Source of the DNA: JBCCEJ01 sp039030335
GTDB lineage: Bacteria > Pseudomonadota > Gammaproteobacteria > HK1
NCBI GenBank assembly: GCA_039030335.1
Contig: JBCCEJ010000030.1
Coordinates: forward strand, 1-61,738
Direction: 5' to 3'
DNA: 61,738 nt
The translations under genes were made by a program, and so were the position numbers. Below are positions 43,729 to 51,902 of the stretch, piece by piece; the stretch's first letter is position 1, and each line of letters starts with the position of its first letter. The notes under the pieces were generated by a model. That model worked only from the letters and a program-made list of their open reading frames with translations. It was not told where the DNA came from and made no database searches.

Positions 43729-45066
43729 ATGCAAGACGCGGCCTCAACCAGTTCCGGACCGGTACGCCTGGGTAAATACGAGCTTCGCCGAGAAGTAGGG
43801 CGTGGCAGTATGGGTACCGTATATCTGGGCTATGACCCATTCGCGGACGAAAACGTTGCGATCAAGGTGGCCCATTCAGAGGCCATGCGGGACGGTCCGG
43901 AGCGCGGACGCTCGCGGAAACTGTTCTTCAACGAGGCCAAAGTGGCGGGGATGCTGAAGCATCCCAACATCGTAGAAGTCCGCGATGCGGGTGTGGAGGA
44001 CGACACCTGGTTCATCGTCATGGAGTACATCCCTGGCGACCGGACGCTGCGCGATCACACGAAGCCCGATTCCCTGCTCCCGATCGAAGACGTCGTCAGA
44101 GCCATCTTCAAATGCGCCAAGGCCCTCGACCAGGCTCACCGCTCCGGTGTCGTGCACCGGGACATCAAGCCGCGCAATATCCTGTTGACTCCTGACGGTG
44201 ACATCAAGATCGGTGACTTTGGCATTGCGCTTATCACCAAACTGGAAGCGACCGACACGCAGGTGGACGGCTACCTCGGTTCGCCGCTCTATATGTCACC
44301 CGAACAGATCGGCATGGGCAACGTCACGAATCAGGCGGACATCTGGTCTCTTGGCGTGGTCATGTACGAATTGCTGACCGGACATCACCCGTTTGCGGCG
44401 AACAGTCTGCCGAGCATCATCCACCAGATCACCACGCAGCCCTACGTTCCGATCAACGAGCGCCGGGCAGGCTTGCCGAAGATTCTGCAGCATGTGGTTG
44501 ATCGCATGCTGATGAAACAACCGGACCGACGCTACAAGACCTGTCTCGACGTCGCGGGCGACCTGAGCCTCGTATTCGATCAGCTCAATCTGTCCGAAGA
44601 AGAACTGTCCGGCCGTGAGAAGTTCAACCGGATCAAAGGTCTCGCGTTCTTTCGAGACTTCACGGTGTCGGAGATCTGGGAAGTCATCAACGCCAATATC
44701 TGGATGGACTTCACGGTCGATCAGGCCATCATCACCGAAGGGGAGATGGACAACTCGTTCTACATCATCGTCAACGGTGAGGTTGAAGTCCGTCGGGGAG
44801 CCTCGGTCATGGACGGGTTGAAACCCGGCGACTGCTTCGGAGAGATGGGCTTCATCTCCACCCAGAAACGCACCGCGAGCATTATTGCGCGCACCGATGT
44901 ATCGGTCATGAAAGTGCGCGCGTCACTCATCGAGCGAACCTCCTTGAGCTGCCAGCTGCGCTTTCACAAAGTCTTCCTGAACACGCTGGTCGAACGCCTG
45001 TCAGCCGCCAATTTGCGGATTTCGGAATCCACCCAAACGGAAGCACCGGACGTCATGCAGGCTTGA
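43729..45066 (+). CDS. Ser/Thr protein kinase with C-terminal cyclic-nucleotide-binding domain
   Basis: 445 residues. The kinase domain spans about 17-285. Visible are the Gly loop GRGSMG (24-29), Lys46 in VAIK, HRDIKPRN (143-150), DFG (163-165) and SPE (190-192), so it should be active. Residues 305-425 form a cNMP-binding domain (IITEGEMDNSFYIIVNGEVE). Its phosphate cassette has GE (371-372) and Arg381 in FGEMGFI...KRTAS, as in binders. There is no membrane helix, so the protein is cytoplasmic. The architecture resembles a bacterial version of a cyclic-nucleotide-gated kinase, though the domain order is reversed from eukaryotic PKG. A PP2C phosphatase fusion lies 2.6 kb away, and a DUF4864 gene follows. 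Confidence 0.93.
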   Translation: MQDAASTSSGPVRLGKYELRREVGRGSMGTVYLGYDPFADENVAIKVAHSEAMRDGPERGRSRKLFFNEAKVAGMLKHPNIVEVRDAGVEDDTWFIVMEYIPGDRTLRDHTKPDSLLPIEDVVRAIFKCAKALDQAHRSGVVHRDIKPRNILLTPDGDIKIGDFGIALITKLEATDTQVDGYLGSPLYMSPEQIGMGNVTNQADIWSLGVVMYELLTGHHPFAANSLPSIIHQITTQPYVPINERRAGLPKILQHVVDRMLMKQPDRRYKTCLDVAGDLSLVFDQLNLSEEELSGREKFNRIKGLAFFRDFTVSEIWEVINANIWMDFTVDQAIITEGEMDNSFYIIVNGEVEVRRGASVMDGLKPGDCFGEMGFISTQKRTASIIARTDVSVMKVRASLIERTSLSCQLRFHKVFLNTLVERLSAANLRISESTQTEAPDVMQA

Positions 45067-45174
45067 GCCCGCGTACGCCCGCGTCGCAATTCTTCGCCAC
45101 GGGATGGAATCAATTGACCGATCGGTCGGTCTATTGCAGCAGACACGATACTGACAAGCCCGAACGCTGCACCC

Positions 45175-45660
45175 ATGACGTCACCCCTTTGCGCACATGG
45201 CCGACGACTTCCAACGCTCGCCACGAGCCGCTGGCGGCATCTCATGACGGCGCTCGTGGCAGCGATCTTCTGGTGCTTGGCGCCGGTCGCAGTCGGTGGC
45301 GAGTTGAGCGATGCCGACAAGATGTCTATACGCGACACCGTTCAGGCGCAGCTGGACGCAATCAAGGTCGACGATGCTGAAACGGCCTACCACTATGCCG
45401 CTCCGCACATCCAGAAGATGACCGGCACACCGGCCGCGTTCCTCCAGATGGTGCGCCACTCCTACGATCCGGTGTACCGGCCCCGCGCAGTATTTTTTCA
45501 GGACATCACGATGATGGATGGCGTGCCGGCCCAGCGCGTCCTGCTGATGGACAGGAATGGGTCGCCAGTGCTTGCGGTCTACCCGATGGAGCGCCAGGAC
45601 GACGGAAGCTGGCGGATTGCCGGTTGCATGCTCTACCGCGGCAATGCCCGCATGCTCTGA
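45175..45660 (+). CDS. Secreted DUF4864 domain protein
   Basis: 161 residues from ATG 45175, or 138 from ATG 45244, which directly precedes a good signal peptide (MTALVAAIFWCLAPVAVGGE). The mature part is an NTF2-like fold of DUF4864: IRDTVQAQLDAIKVDDAETA then AAPHIQKMTG and DGSWRIAGCML. These domains are usually periplasmic and of unknown function. It is 108 bases after the kinase gene, on the same strand. Confidence 0.85.
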   Translation: MTSPLCAHGRRLPTLATSRWRHLMTALVAAIFWCLAPVAVGGELSDADKMSIRDTVQAQLDAIKVDDAETAYHYAAPHIQKMTGTPAAFLQMVRHSYDPVYRPRAVFFQDITMMDGVPAQRVLLMDRNGSPVLAVYPMERQDDGSWRIAGCMLYRGNARML

Positions 45661-45709
45661 ACGCGAATTTCCGCTGATTTTCCGGCGCGGGGCGATTGGG
45701 GGGCGAGCT

Positions 45710-46720
45710 TCAGCCGACCGGCCACCAGTCACGCCCCCGCTCGAAGCCCATGAAATCCAATGCGCTCCCGATGCGTTCGAGCGCACCGTGCTTCGTCACA
45801 CACGCAAGCACGGTTTCGGGCCGGGCCTGGCGTAGCCAGCTAGGCGGCTTTACCGGGGCGCCGTCGTAGTACTTACCGATCTTTCGCGGGTCGATATCGA
45901 CCCAGGCCTCGACCCGAATGCCCGCGTCGAGCAGCCGCCGCGCGCGTTGCCTGGTCCGCCGGCCAGCTCCCCACACAACAACGCGGCAGCGCCCTCGCCT
46001 CGCGAGAAACCGACCGAGATAAGAGAAACGTACGGAATCGAATGCGGCACGCGAGTAGCGCTGGTCGGTGCGCGTCAGCGATGCACCATGCTGGCGCCAC
46101 TGCAAGAGTCGCGAGCCCAGCTTGCGCATCACGTGTCCGTCGGCATGCAAACGGAGCCAGAGTTCGTAGTCCTCGGGAAAGGCGCCATCACGATAGCTCC
46201 CGGCGGTCATGACAATGTCACGGCGAAACGCAACGCAGGGGTGTACGAAAGGTGCTTCCCAGAACATGTCAGCCGCGATCGCCTCAGGCGCCATCAGGCC
46301 ATCCTGCCAGCGCATGTAGCGGCGCATACCCTCGCCGACCAGGCCGGCGGGAAAGAGCTGCGCACGGGACGCCAGCAGCGCCGTATCAGGCCATCGGGCA
46401 AACCCGGCGACCAGCCGAGCAAGGCGCTCCGGATGCATCCGATCGTCACCGTCCATACGCGCGACGAGCGGGGCACGGCATGCCCCAAGACCCATATTGA
46501 GCGCGCTCACGATGCCATTACCTCCGCCGGCCAGCACGCGCACGCGCGCGTCGCCAGCCGCCGCCGAGGCCAACAGCTGACCGGTCGCATCGGTCGACCC
46601 ATCGTTCACTGTGACAACTTCGAAATTACCGAAGCGCTGGTCACGGATAGACGCCAGACAGTCGGGCAGGTAACGCGCCTGATCACGGACCGGCAGCAGT
46701 ACACTCAGAGCCGGGAGCAT
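45710..46720 (-). CDS. Family 2 glycosyltransferase with C-terminal Rossmann-like region
   Basis: 336 residues. The GT-A fold starts LSVLLPVRDQARYLPDCLAS, with VNDGSTDATG and the metal motif ARMDGDD (DxD at 90-93). From about 225 comes an extra region with RVVVWGAGRRTRQRARRLLD and VEAWVDIDPRKIGKYYDG. This looks like a nucleotide-binding Rossmann fold, not part of the transferase core. The protein has no membrane helix. It overlaps the preceding acetyltransferase-like gene by one base (TGATG). The sugar and acceptor are unknown. Confidence 0.85.
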   Translation of the reverse strand: MLPALSVLLPVRDQARYLPDCLASIRDQRFGNFEVVTVNDGSTDATGQLLASAAAGDARVRVLAGGGNGIVSALNMGLGACRAPLVARMDGDDRMHPERLARLVAGFARWPDTALLASRAQLFPAGLVGEGMRRYMRWQDGLMAPEAIAADMFWEAPFVHPCVAFRRDIVMTAGSYRDGAFPEDYELWLRLHADGHVMRKLGSRLLQWRQHGASLTRTDQRYSRAAFDSVRFSYLGRFLARRGRCRVVVWGAGRRTRQRARRLLDAGIRVEAWVDIDPRKIGKYYDGAPVKPPSWLRQARPETVLACVTKHGALERIGSALDFMGFERGRDWWPVG

Positions 46721-47559
46721 CAGTCCGGGGGATTGCGTTCGTCTGCATCGGTTCCGGGCGGGAGCAGCGGACTCAGCGACGGCGGACGACGCGTGTTGCG
46801 TCGGTAGCGACCCACACCGTAGTAGACGATGACGTAGAGAAAAAAGGCGACGTCAACGAGCACCAACAGGCCGCCGCGGAACGGGTCGTTACTCCAGATG
46901 TCGGTCTGGAACAAGCTCACCGCGCCAAGTGTCATGAGCATCCAATGCAAGACACGACCCGGTCGTCCCCCACGCGGTTGCGGCGTAAATTCGACCGGCG
47001 AGGTCGTAGTCAAGGGTTCCAACTCGGGCCCGGCGTCGCGATGGGGCACAACCGCGCCCCCGCCAACTCCGCCAGGATTGACCCCCAAACCAGTGGGGCC
47101 TGAAGTGAGCGGGCGCGAGAACAAGATACGCACCTTGGGCTCAGCAAATCCGAGCGACTCCAACCGGGTACGGCCGGCCGCGTCCACGGCCATGGACGTC
47201 GCGACCATGGTTCGGGCGCCGCGCACGCGGGCCCAACGGTCGACGGCGGCAAGCAGGATAGTTGCGCCGGCCGGACGCGTCGGGTCGTCCGACACGTAAA
47301 GCACTTCCAGCCAGACTTCCGGAGGGTGCCCGGGCCCGCCGGGCACGACACGCGCCTCGGCGAGTCCGACGGCCGTGCGCGGCGTATCAACCCACAACAA
47401 CCACGCCGCGTAGGCGGCGGCGGTCATCGCCTGTTCGGGTGATGTCAGTTGCGCAGTGGCCGGGGCTACGCCGAACCCGCCGGTGCCGTCCGCCGCGAGC
47501 TGCTCGCGTAGCGCCATCCACGCACGCAGATCGTCGGCTTCAACCAGACGAGCGCGCAT
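46720..47559 (-). CDS. GNAT-like acetyltransferase domain with two C-terminal membrane helices
   Basis: 279 residues. The first 160 residues resemble a GNAT N-acetyltransferase: GLAEARVVPGG, EVWLEVLYVSDDPTRPAGAT (the acetyl-CoA region) and GRTRLESLGFAEPKVRILFS. The binding loop is not canonical, so activity is uncertain. A Gly/Pro-rich spacer follows. Then two helices (HWMLMTLGAVSLFQ and GGLLVLVDVAFFLYVIVYYG) end in a basic cytoplasmic tail. It overlaps the glycosyltransferase gene by one base, so the two are coupled. It follows the PP2C fusion gene by 83 bases. Confidence 0.7.
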   Translation of the reverse strand: MRARLVEADDLRAWMALREQLAADGTGGFGVAPATAQLTSPEQAMTAAAYAAWLLWVDTPRTAVGLAEARVVPGGPGHPPEVWLEVLYVSDDPTRPAGATILLAAVDRWARVRGARTMVATSMAVDAAGRTRLESLGFAEPKVRILFSRPLTSGPTGLGVNPGGVGGGAVVPHRDAGPELEPLTTTSPVEFTPQPRGGRPGRVLHWMLMTLGAVSLFQTDIWSNDPFRGGLLVLVDVAFFLYVIVYYGVGRYRRNTRRPPSLSPLLPPGTDADERNPPD

Positions 47560-47642
47560 GCAGAGGAGAATTCTCGGGCGTCCGACCGCAGGCGCGGTCG
47601 ATGCGCACTACGTGCACCAGCGCGCACGCCACACTGTGGCGA

Positions 47643-49625
47643 TCAGAGTTCGCGCGCGATGCGGAAGCCGATGTTCTTGCGTCCGCGCGTCGACTTGAAC
47701 GCGGCACGCTTTTGCGACCGCAGGGAATCCGACGGCGTGTTGTAGGCACCACCACGCGCAATGCGCTTGCCGCAGTCACCGCCTTGCCACACAGAGCCAT
47801 CGTCGGGCGCACCGGAATAGTTGTTGTGATAGCAGTCTTGTACCCACTCCAGCACGTTGCCGGACGTATCGAAGACGCCAAACGGGTTGGCAGGGAAACT
47901 GCCGACCGGCGCCGGACGCTTCGTCGAGTACGACGTTGAGCAGTTGAAGCAGTGTGCCCGGCCCGCTTCGAACTTGAAACCCCACCAGAATGGCGCGCTG
48001 TTGCCGCCCGACGCCATGTACTCCCATTCAGCCTCGCTGAGGAGCCGATAGGTTTCGTCCGTCTGCTCGGACAACCATTGGGTGTACGCCAGCGCATCGT
48101 CCCAGCTGACGTTGACGACGGGTGTCTCGACCGGGTCGCCGCCATCGGTAGCAGGCACACGCCGTCCCGTAGCCTTGGCGAATACCGTGTATTCAGCCTG
48201 GGTGACTTCAAACTTGCTGACCGCAAAGCCCTCGACGCTGACGCTGTGCTGCGGCGATTCGTCCGGTTTATCGAACAGCTTTGAGCCCATTTTGAAGCTG
48301 CCGGGCGACACGACGATCATTTGCGGCCCCTCGCCACCGTCGGCCAGCGGATCGCGCAACTGCGGCGGACCTTCGGGTACGGCTGGTGCCGGTGCTGGGG
48401 CAGCAACCGGGGCCGGGGCCGGCGCCGGTGCCGGTTGCGGCGCTGGGGCGGGCACAACCGGGGCCGGCGCGGGAGCGGGCACCACCGGAGCTGGCGCGGG
48501 TGCTACCGGCGCGGGCGCCACCGGGGCTGGTGCGGGCGCAACCGGGGCTGGCGCCGGCGCGATCGGGCCGGCAGTGCCGCCTTTCAGGAAGAACCAGTAG
48601 ACCGCGCCGCCAATGCCGCCGAGCACCAGCAACAACAGCAGGATAATGATGACCGCGCGAAGGGCTGAACCCCTTTCCTCGTCGTCGTCGTCTTCGTCGT
48701 AGTCTTGATCGCGGGCGCCACCGGGCGCTGGTGCAGCCTGTTCCAGCGCCTGTTCGATGTCCTGCAGGTTGAGCGGTTGTGTATCGCTCAACGACGGTTC
48801 CGGAGCCGCGGGTTCGGCAGGCTTGGCAGGCGGCGGCGGCGGCGCTTCACCCTCATCTTTGTCGTGTACGTCGATGACGATGACGGTGGTGTTGTCCTGG
48901 CGCGGTTTGGCAGCGTCTTCCACCGCTTTCAGCAGCGCCTCGACGCACTCTTTGGCGCTGCTCGACCAGGCGCACATCTGGATGATGGTGCCTTCGCCGA
49001 GCGTATCCAGCCCGTCACTCGCGATGATGACGCGGTCGCCTGGCAACAACTGCACGGGCGAGTTGGGGCAATCGATCTCGGCGATGTCGTCACCGGTCAT
49101 CGCGCTCATCAACATGTTGCGCGAAAGCCCCGGCTCAGGCTCTACATCCATACCCTGCGACGCCATCCGGTCCAGATAGCCGCCGTAGCTGTGGTCTTCG
49201 TTTTTCTTATCCAGTTCCCGGTCGCGAACGAGGTAGAGGTGACTGTCTCCGACGCTTATCCACCAGGTTTTGCCGGCGTGGAACACGCCCGCCACCATCG
49301 TGCAGCCCATACCGTCGAGCGCCGGGGTCTCCCGGATCGACTCGGACAGCGCACCGTTGGCCTTGGCGAGCGACACGCGCAGCGCATTCGATACGTCCAG
49401 GTCCTCAGAGAATGAGCCCGTGAAACTCTTGTTGAATGTGGAGACGACCAGATTGCTGGCGATGTTGCCGGCTGCGTGACCGCCCATGCCGTCGGCCATG
49501 ATGACCAGCGCCGAACTCTTGGCGTCGTCGCCGGCAGAGTCCAGGAACGAGCTGAGGAACGCATCTTCCTGATAGTCGCGCGCGCCATCGATCTGGTTGC
49601 CGGCAATTTCGAAGGAAATTCTCAA
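47643..49625 (-). CDS. PP2C phosphatase-membrane helix-Pro/Ala linker-FGE-like fusion
   Basis: 660 residues from TTG 49625, which overlaps an upstream small frame as TTGA. Residues 1-255 are a PP2C Ser/Thr phosphatase, with metal Asp residues in YQED (21), ADGMGG (45), GDSHLY (127), SDGLD (204) and DNTTVIVI (244). An acidic stretch (about 307-318) precedes a membrane helix (322-347). A Pro/Ala/Val repeat linker runs about 351-417. The C-terminal domain (about 434-660) is of the formylglycine-generating-enzyme (FGE/SUMF1) fold: GSFKMGS, EVTQAEYTVF, LLSEAEWEYMASGG, GNVLEWVQD, RGGAYNTPSD and GFRIAREL. The two catalytic cysteines of true FGE, expected after RGG, are absent. A ligand-sensing or binding role is more likely than sulfatase activation. 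Confidence 0.92.
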   Translation of the reverse strand: MRISFEIAGNQIDGARDYQEDAFLSSFLDSAGDDAKSSALVIMADGMGGHAAGNIASNLVVSTFNKSFTGSFSEDLDVSNALRVSLAKANGALSESIRETPALDGMGCTMVAGVFHAGKTWWISVGDSHLYLVRDRELDKKNEDHSYGGYLDRMASQGMDVEPEPGLSRNMLMSAMTGDDIAEIDCPNSPVQLLPGDRVIIASDGLDTLGEGTIIQMCAWSSSAKECVEALLKAVEDAAKPRQDNTTVIVIDVHDKDEGEAPPPPPAKPAEPAAPEPSLSDTQPLNLQDIEQALEQAAPAPGGARDQDYDEDDDDEERGSALRAVIIILLLLLVLGGIGGAVYWFFLKGGTAGPIAPAPAPVAPAPAPVAPAPVAPAPAPVVPAPAPAPVVPAPAPQPAPAPAPAPVAAPAPAPAVPEGPPQLRDPLADGGEGPQMIVVSPGSFKMGSKLFDKPDESPQHSVSVEGFAVSKFEVTQAEYTVFAKATGRRVPATDGGDPVETPVVNVSWDDALAYTQWLSEQTDETYRLLSEAEWEYMASGGNSAPFWWGFKFEAGRAHCFNCSTSYSTKRPAPVGSFPANPFGVFDTSGNVLEWVQDCYHNNYSGAPDDGSVWQGGDCGKRIARGGAYNTPSDSLRSQKRAAFKSTRGRKNIGFRIAREL

Positions 49626-49825
49626 GAGTCGATCTTCACCGGGGGCGCTGCCGCAGCCGCATCACCTGAGAATAGCGCACCTGTCACCGCTGAGGCCCGG
49701 CGCACCCATACAGCGACGCCCATCGACGACCGGTCAGTCGACGACATACTGTTACAGCGTTGGTGTCGCGCGTGTGCCACGGTCCTGAAAGCGTCCCAGT
49801 TGCGCTCGATTTGGTCGTTATCCAT
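49622..49825 (-). CDS. Possible 67-residue leader gene of the PP2C fusion
   Basis: An ATG frame (MDNDQIERNWDAFRTV...) ends in a TGA that overlaps the TTG start of the PP2C fusion gene. GGTGGG precedes its ATG, though very close. Codon choice is only weakly biased and there is no recognisable domain. It may be a translated leader that couples to the phosphatase, or chance. Confidence 0.3.
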   Translation of the reverse strand: MDNDQIERNWDAFRTVAHARHQRCNSMSSTDRSSMGVAVWVRRASAVTGALFSGDAAAAAPPVKIDS

Positions 49826-50062
49826 CCCACCGCGAACACTCTGTTTCGGGTGGACCTCCCTAGCCGCCTCGGGATAGCGCTAGTTCTTTAAAGTTCGGCA
49901 GCTTCGCCGCCCGCTGAATGGCCGTGTTAACGCAGCGCGCCCAGTATCTTACCGAATGGGCGGCCCCAAACCCATAGATCGACGCAAAATAACTGCCAAT
50001 TACATCACAGTCTAGTGAAACCATTCGTGCTTACCGCGGATCGCATCGACTCCCACCGCTGT
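49826..50062. other. 237-base intergenic region upstream of the phosphatase gene
   Basis: This AT-richer stretch separates hisF (its stop at 50063) from the phosphatase group, both on the minus strand. It probably holds the promoter of the latter. I see no clear -35/-10 pair, repeat or gene. Confidence 0.4.
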
Positions 50063-50827
50063 TCAAACCTGCCGAACCTCCACTCCCGCTGAAGCCATAT
50101 GCGCCTTCGCGGCGCCGATAGTGTATTCGCCGAAGTGGAAGATGCTGGCGGCCAGAACCGCGTCTGCGCCGCCTTCCCGGACGCCGTCGACCAGATGCGG
50201 CAAACTGCCAACGCCACCTGAGGCGATCACTGGTACGCCGACGGCGTTGCTGACTGCGCGCGTCAAAGCGAGGTCGAAGCCGTCTCGCGTCCCGTCGCGG
50301 TCCATGCTGGTCAGCAGGATCTCACCAGCCCCCATCGACTCCATGCGAGCAGCCCACTCGACCGCATCGATTCCGGTTTCGCGGCGCCCGCCGTGCGTAA
50401 ATACTTCCCAGTGCGCGTCACCCGTTTGTTTCGCGTCCACCGCAACGACGATGCACTGCGAACCGACCCTGTCTGCGGCTTCCGAGACGAGTTCCGGGCG
50501 CGCTACGGCGGCCGTGTTGATAGAGACCTTGTCAGCGCCCGCCACGAGCATCTTGCGAATGTCGGCAACGCTGCGAATGCCGCCGCCAACAGTCAGAGGG
50601 ATGAATACTTCCGCAGCTACCTGCTCGACCACCTTGACCATCGTCTCGCGCTGGTCGGACGACGCGGTGATGTCGAGGAACGTGATCTCATCGGCGCCCT
50701 CCAGGTCGTAGCGCCGCGCCACTTCGACGGGGTCGCCCGCGTCGCGGATTTCGACGAAGCGCACGCCCTTTACAACCCGGCCGGCATCGACGTCGAGGCA
50801 TGGAATGATGCGTTTCGCGAGGCTCAT
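50063..50827 (-). CDS. hisF: Imidazole glycerol phosphate synthase cyclase subunit
   Basis: 254 residues in a beta/alpha barrel. It uses ammonia from HisH to close the imidazole ring in histidine synthesis. Catalytic Asp11 is in IPCLDVDAGRVVKG and the second Asp in VAVDAKQTG. TVGGGIRS and SGGVGSLPHL carry phosphate-binding loops. hisA lies 9 bases upstream. hisH, hisB and the other his genes are not in the window. Confidence 0.97.
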   Translation of the reverse strand: MSLAKRIIPCLDVDAGRVVKGVRFVEIRDAGDPVEVARRYDLEGADEITFLDITASSDQRETMVKVVEQVAAEVFIPLTVGGGIRSVADIRKMLVAGADKVSINTAAVARPELVSEAADRVGSQCIVVAVDAKQTGDAHWEVFTHGGRRETGIDAVEWAARMESMGAGEILLTSMDRDGTRDGFDLALTRAVSNAVGVPVIASGGVGSLPHLVDGVREGGADAVLAASIFHFGEYTIGAAKAHMASAGVEVRQV

Positions 50828-50836
50828 CTATGCAAT

Positions 50837-51577
50837 TCAGCCGGCGGACATCTCATCGGCCAGCTTCTGGCCAGCAGCGAAATCGAGGGTACCCTCGTAG
50901 ATGGCACGTCCAGTGATGGCGCCGACGATGCCTTCGTCGGCCACCTGGCAAAGCGCACGGATGTCGTCCAACGACCGGATGCCACCGGACGCGATTACGG
51001 GAATGTGCACCGCCTGCGCCAACTCGACGGTTGAAGCGACGTTGACGCCGGTCAACATGCCATCACGGCCGATGTCGGTGTGCACGATCGCCTCAACGCC
51101 GTCCGCTTCGAACTGCTGTGCCAAATCGATCACGTCGTGATGGGACAGCTTGGACCAGCCGTCCACGGCGACTTTGCCGTCTTTTGTATCCAGTCCGACG
51201 ATTATGTGGCTGGGGAATTCGACCGCCAGATCAGCGATCAAATGCGGTGTGTTGACCGCTTTGGTACCGATGATGACCCACCGTACTCCTGCTTCCATGT
51301 AAGCCTGGACGGTGTCTTCGTCACGGATACCGCCACCAACCTGTAGTGGCACATCGCCAACGGCTTCGACCATCTCCGAGATCAGCTGATGGTGCACTGG
51401 CTGGCCATCGACGGCGCCATTCAGGTCGACGACGTGCAATCTCCGCGCGCCGTGTTCCACCCATTGGCGTGCGACCGCGACGGGGTCGTCCGAGAAGACG
51501 GTCTCATCGTCCATTCGGCCCTGGCGTAACCGTACGCACCGGCCATCCTTCAAATCTATTGCGGGGATCAACAACAT
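50837..51577 (-). CDS. hisA: ProFAR isomerase
   Basis: 246 residues in a beta/alpha barrel; it opens the ribose ring of ProFAR. Catalytic Asp8 is in IPAIDLKDGRCVRL and the second in GLDTKDGKVAVDGW. LQVGGGIRDEDT and ASGGIRSLDD bind the two phosphates. The start follows a promoter-like region at 51708-51736. Only hisA and hisF occur here, so the his operon is split in this genome. Confidence 0.97.
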   Translation of the reverse strand: MLLIPAIDLKDGRCVRLRQGRMDDETVFSDDPVAVARQWVEHGARRLHVVDLNGAVDGQPVHHQLISEMVEAVGDVPLQVGGGIRDEDTVQAYMEAGVRWVIIGTKAVNTPHLIADLAVEFPSHIIVGLDTKDGKVAVDGWSKLSHHDVIDLAQQFEADGVEAIVHTDIGRDGMLTGVNVASTVELAQAVHIPVIASGGIRSLDDIRALCQVADEGIVGAITGRAIYEGTLDFAAGQKLADEMSAG

Positions 51578-51902
51578 GGGTCTGCGCCAAACGTATCTTG
51601 CCTGCCGGATAACGAGCGATCCGTGCGCCCGCGCGTTGCCGCGCGAGGCTCAGGTTCGCAACGACCGTCCGGCCAAACCGTGACGGTCTCGAAGCCGCCT
51701 CCCGATCAGTATAGGAAACTGTATCGGTTGTCACACGCCCTGGGTCGCGCGTCAGGCGGCGTGGTGTGTGCCAATCGCTCAAAGGCGCGGTGCCGGGCCG
51801 ATACGGAAAGGGCATCGAAATGCCGCTTTCGCAATTTTCCCAACTCCCGGGATCGCCGTCGGCAGGTGGACGCCGCGACCAGGCCGTCAGCGCACCGTGC
51901 CA
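51578..51902. other. 325-base intergenic region polA-hisA
   Basis: This is the gap between polA (upstream on the minus strand) and hisA. It contains the candidate hisA promoter at 51708-51736. Short frames on both strands lack domains and start signals; I see no other gene or repeat. Confidence 0.5.
51708..51736 (-). promoter_or_regulatory. Candidate sigma-70 promoter of hisA-hisF
   Basis: On the minus strand GTGTGA (51731-51736) and TATACT (51708-51713) are exactly 17 bases apart, about 130 bases upstream of hisA. The -10 matches five of six consensus positions; the -35 is weaker. Confidence 0.45.

Noticed and set aside
48380..48570. GC-rich DNA repeat, possible minisatellite
   Set aside because: It encodes the Pro/Ala/Val linker of the PP2C-FGE protein in frame; the repetition is explained by the protein sequence.
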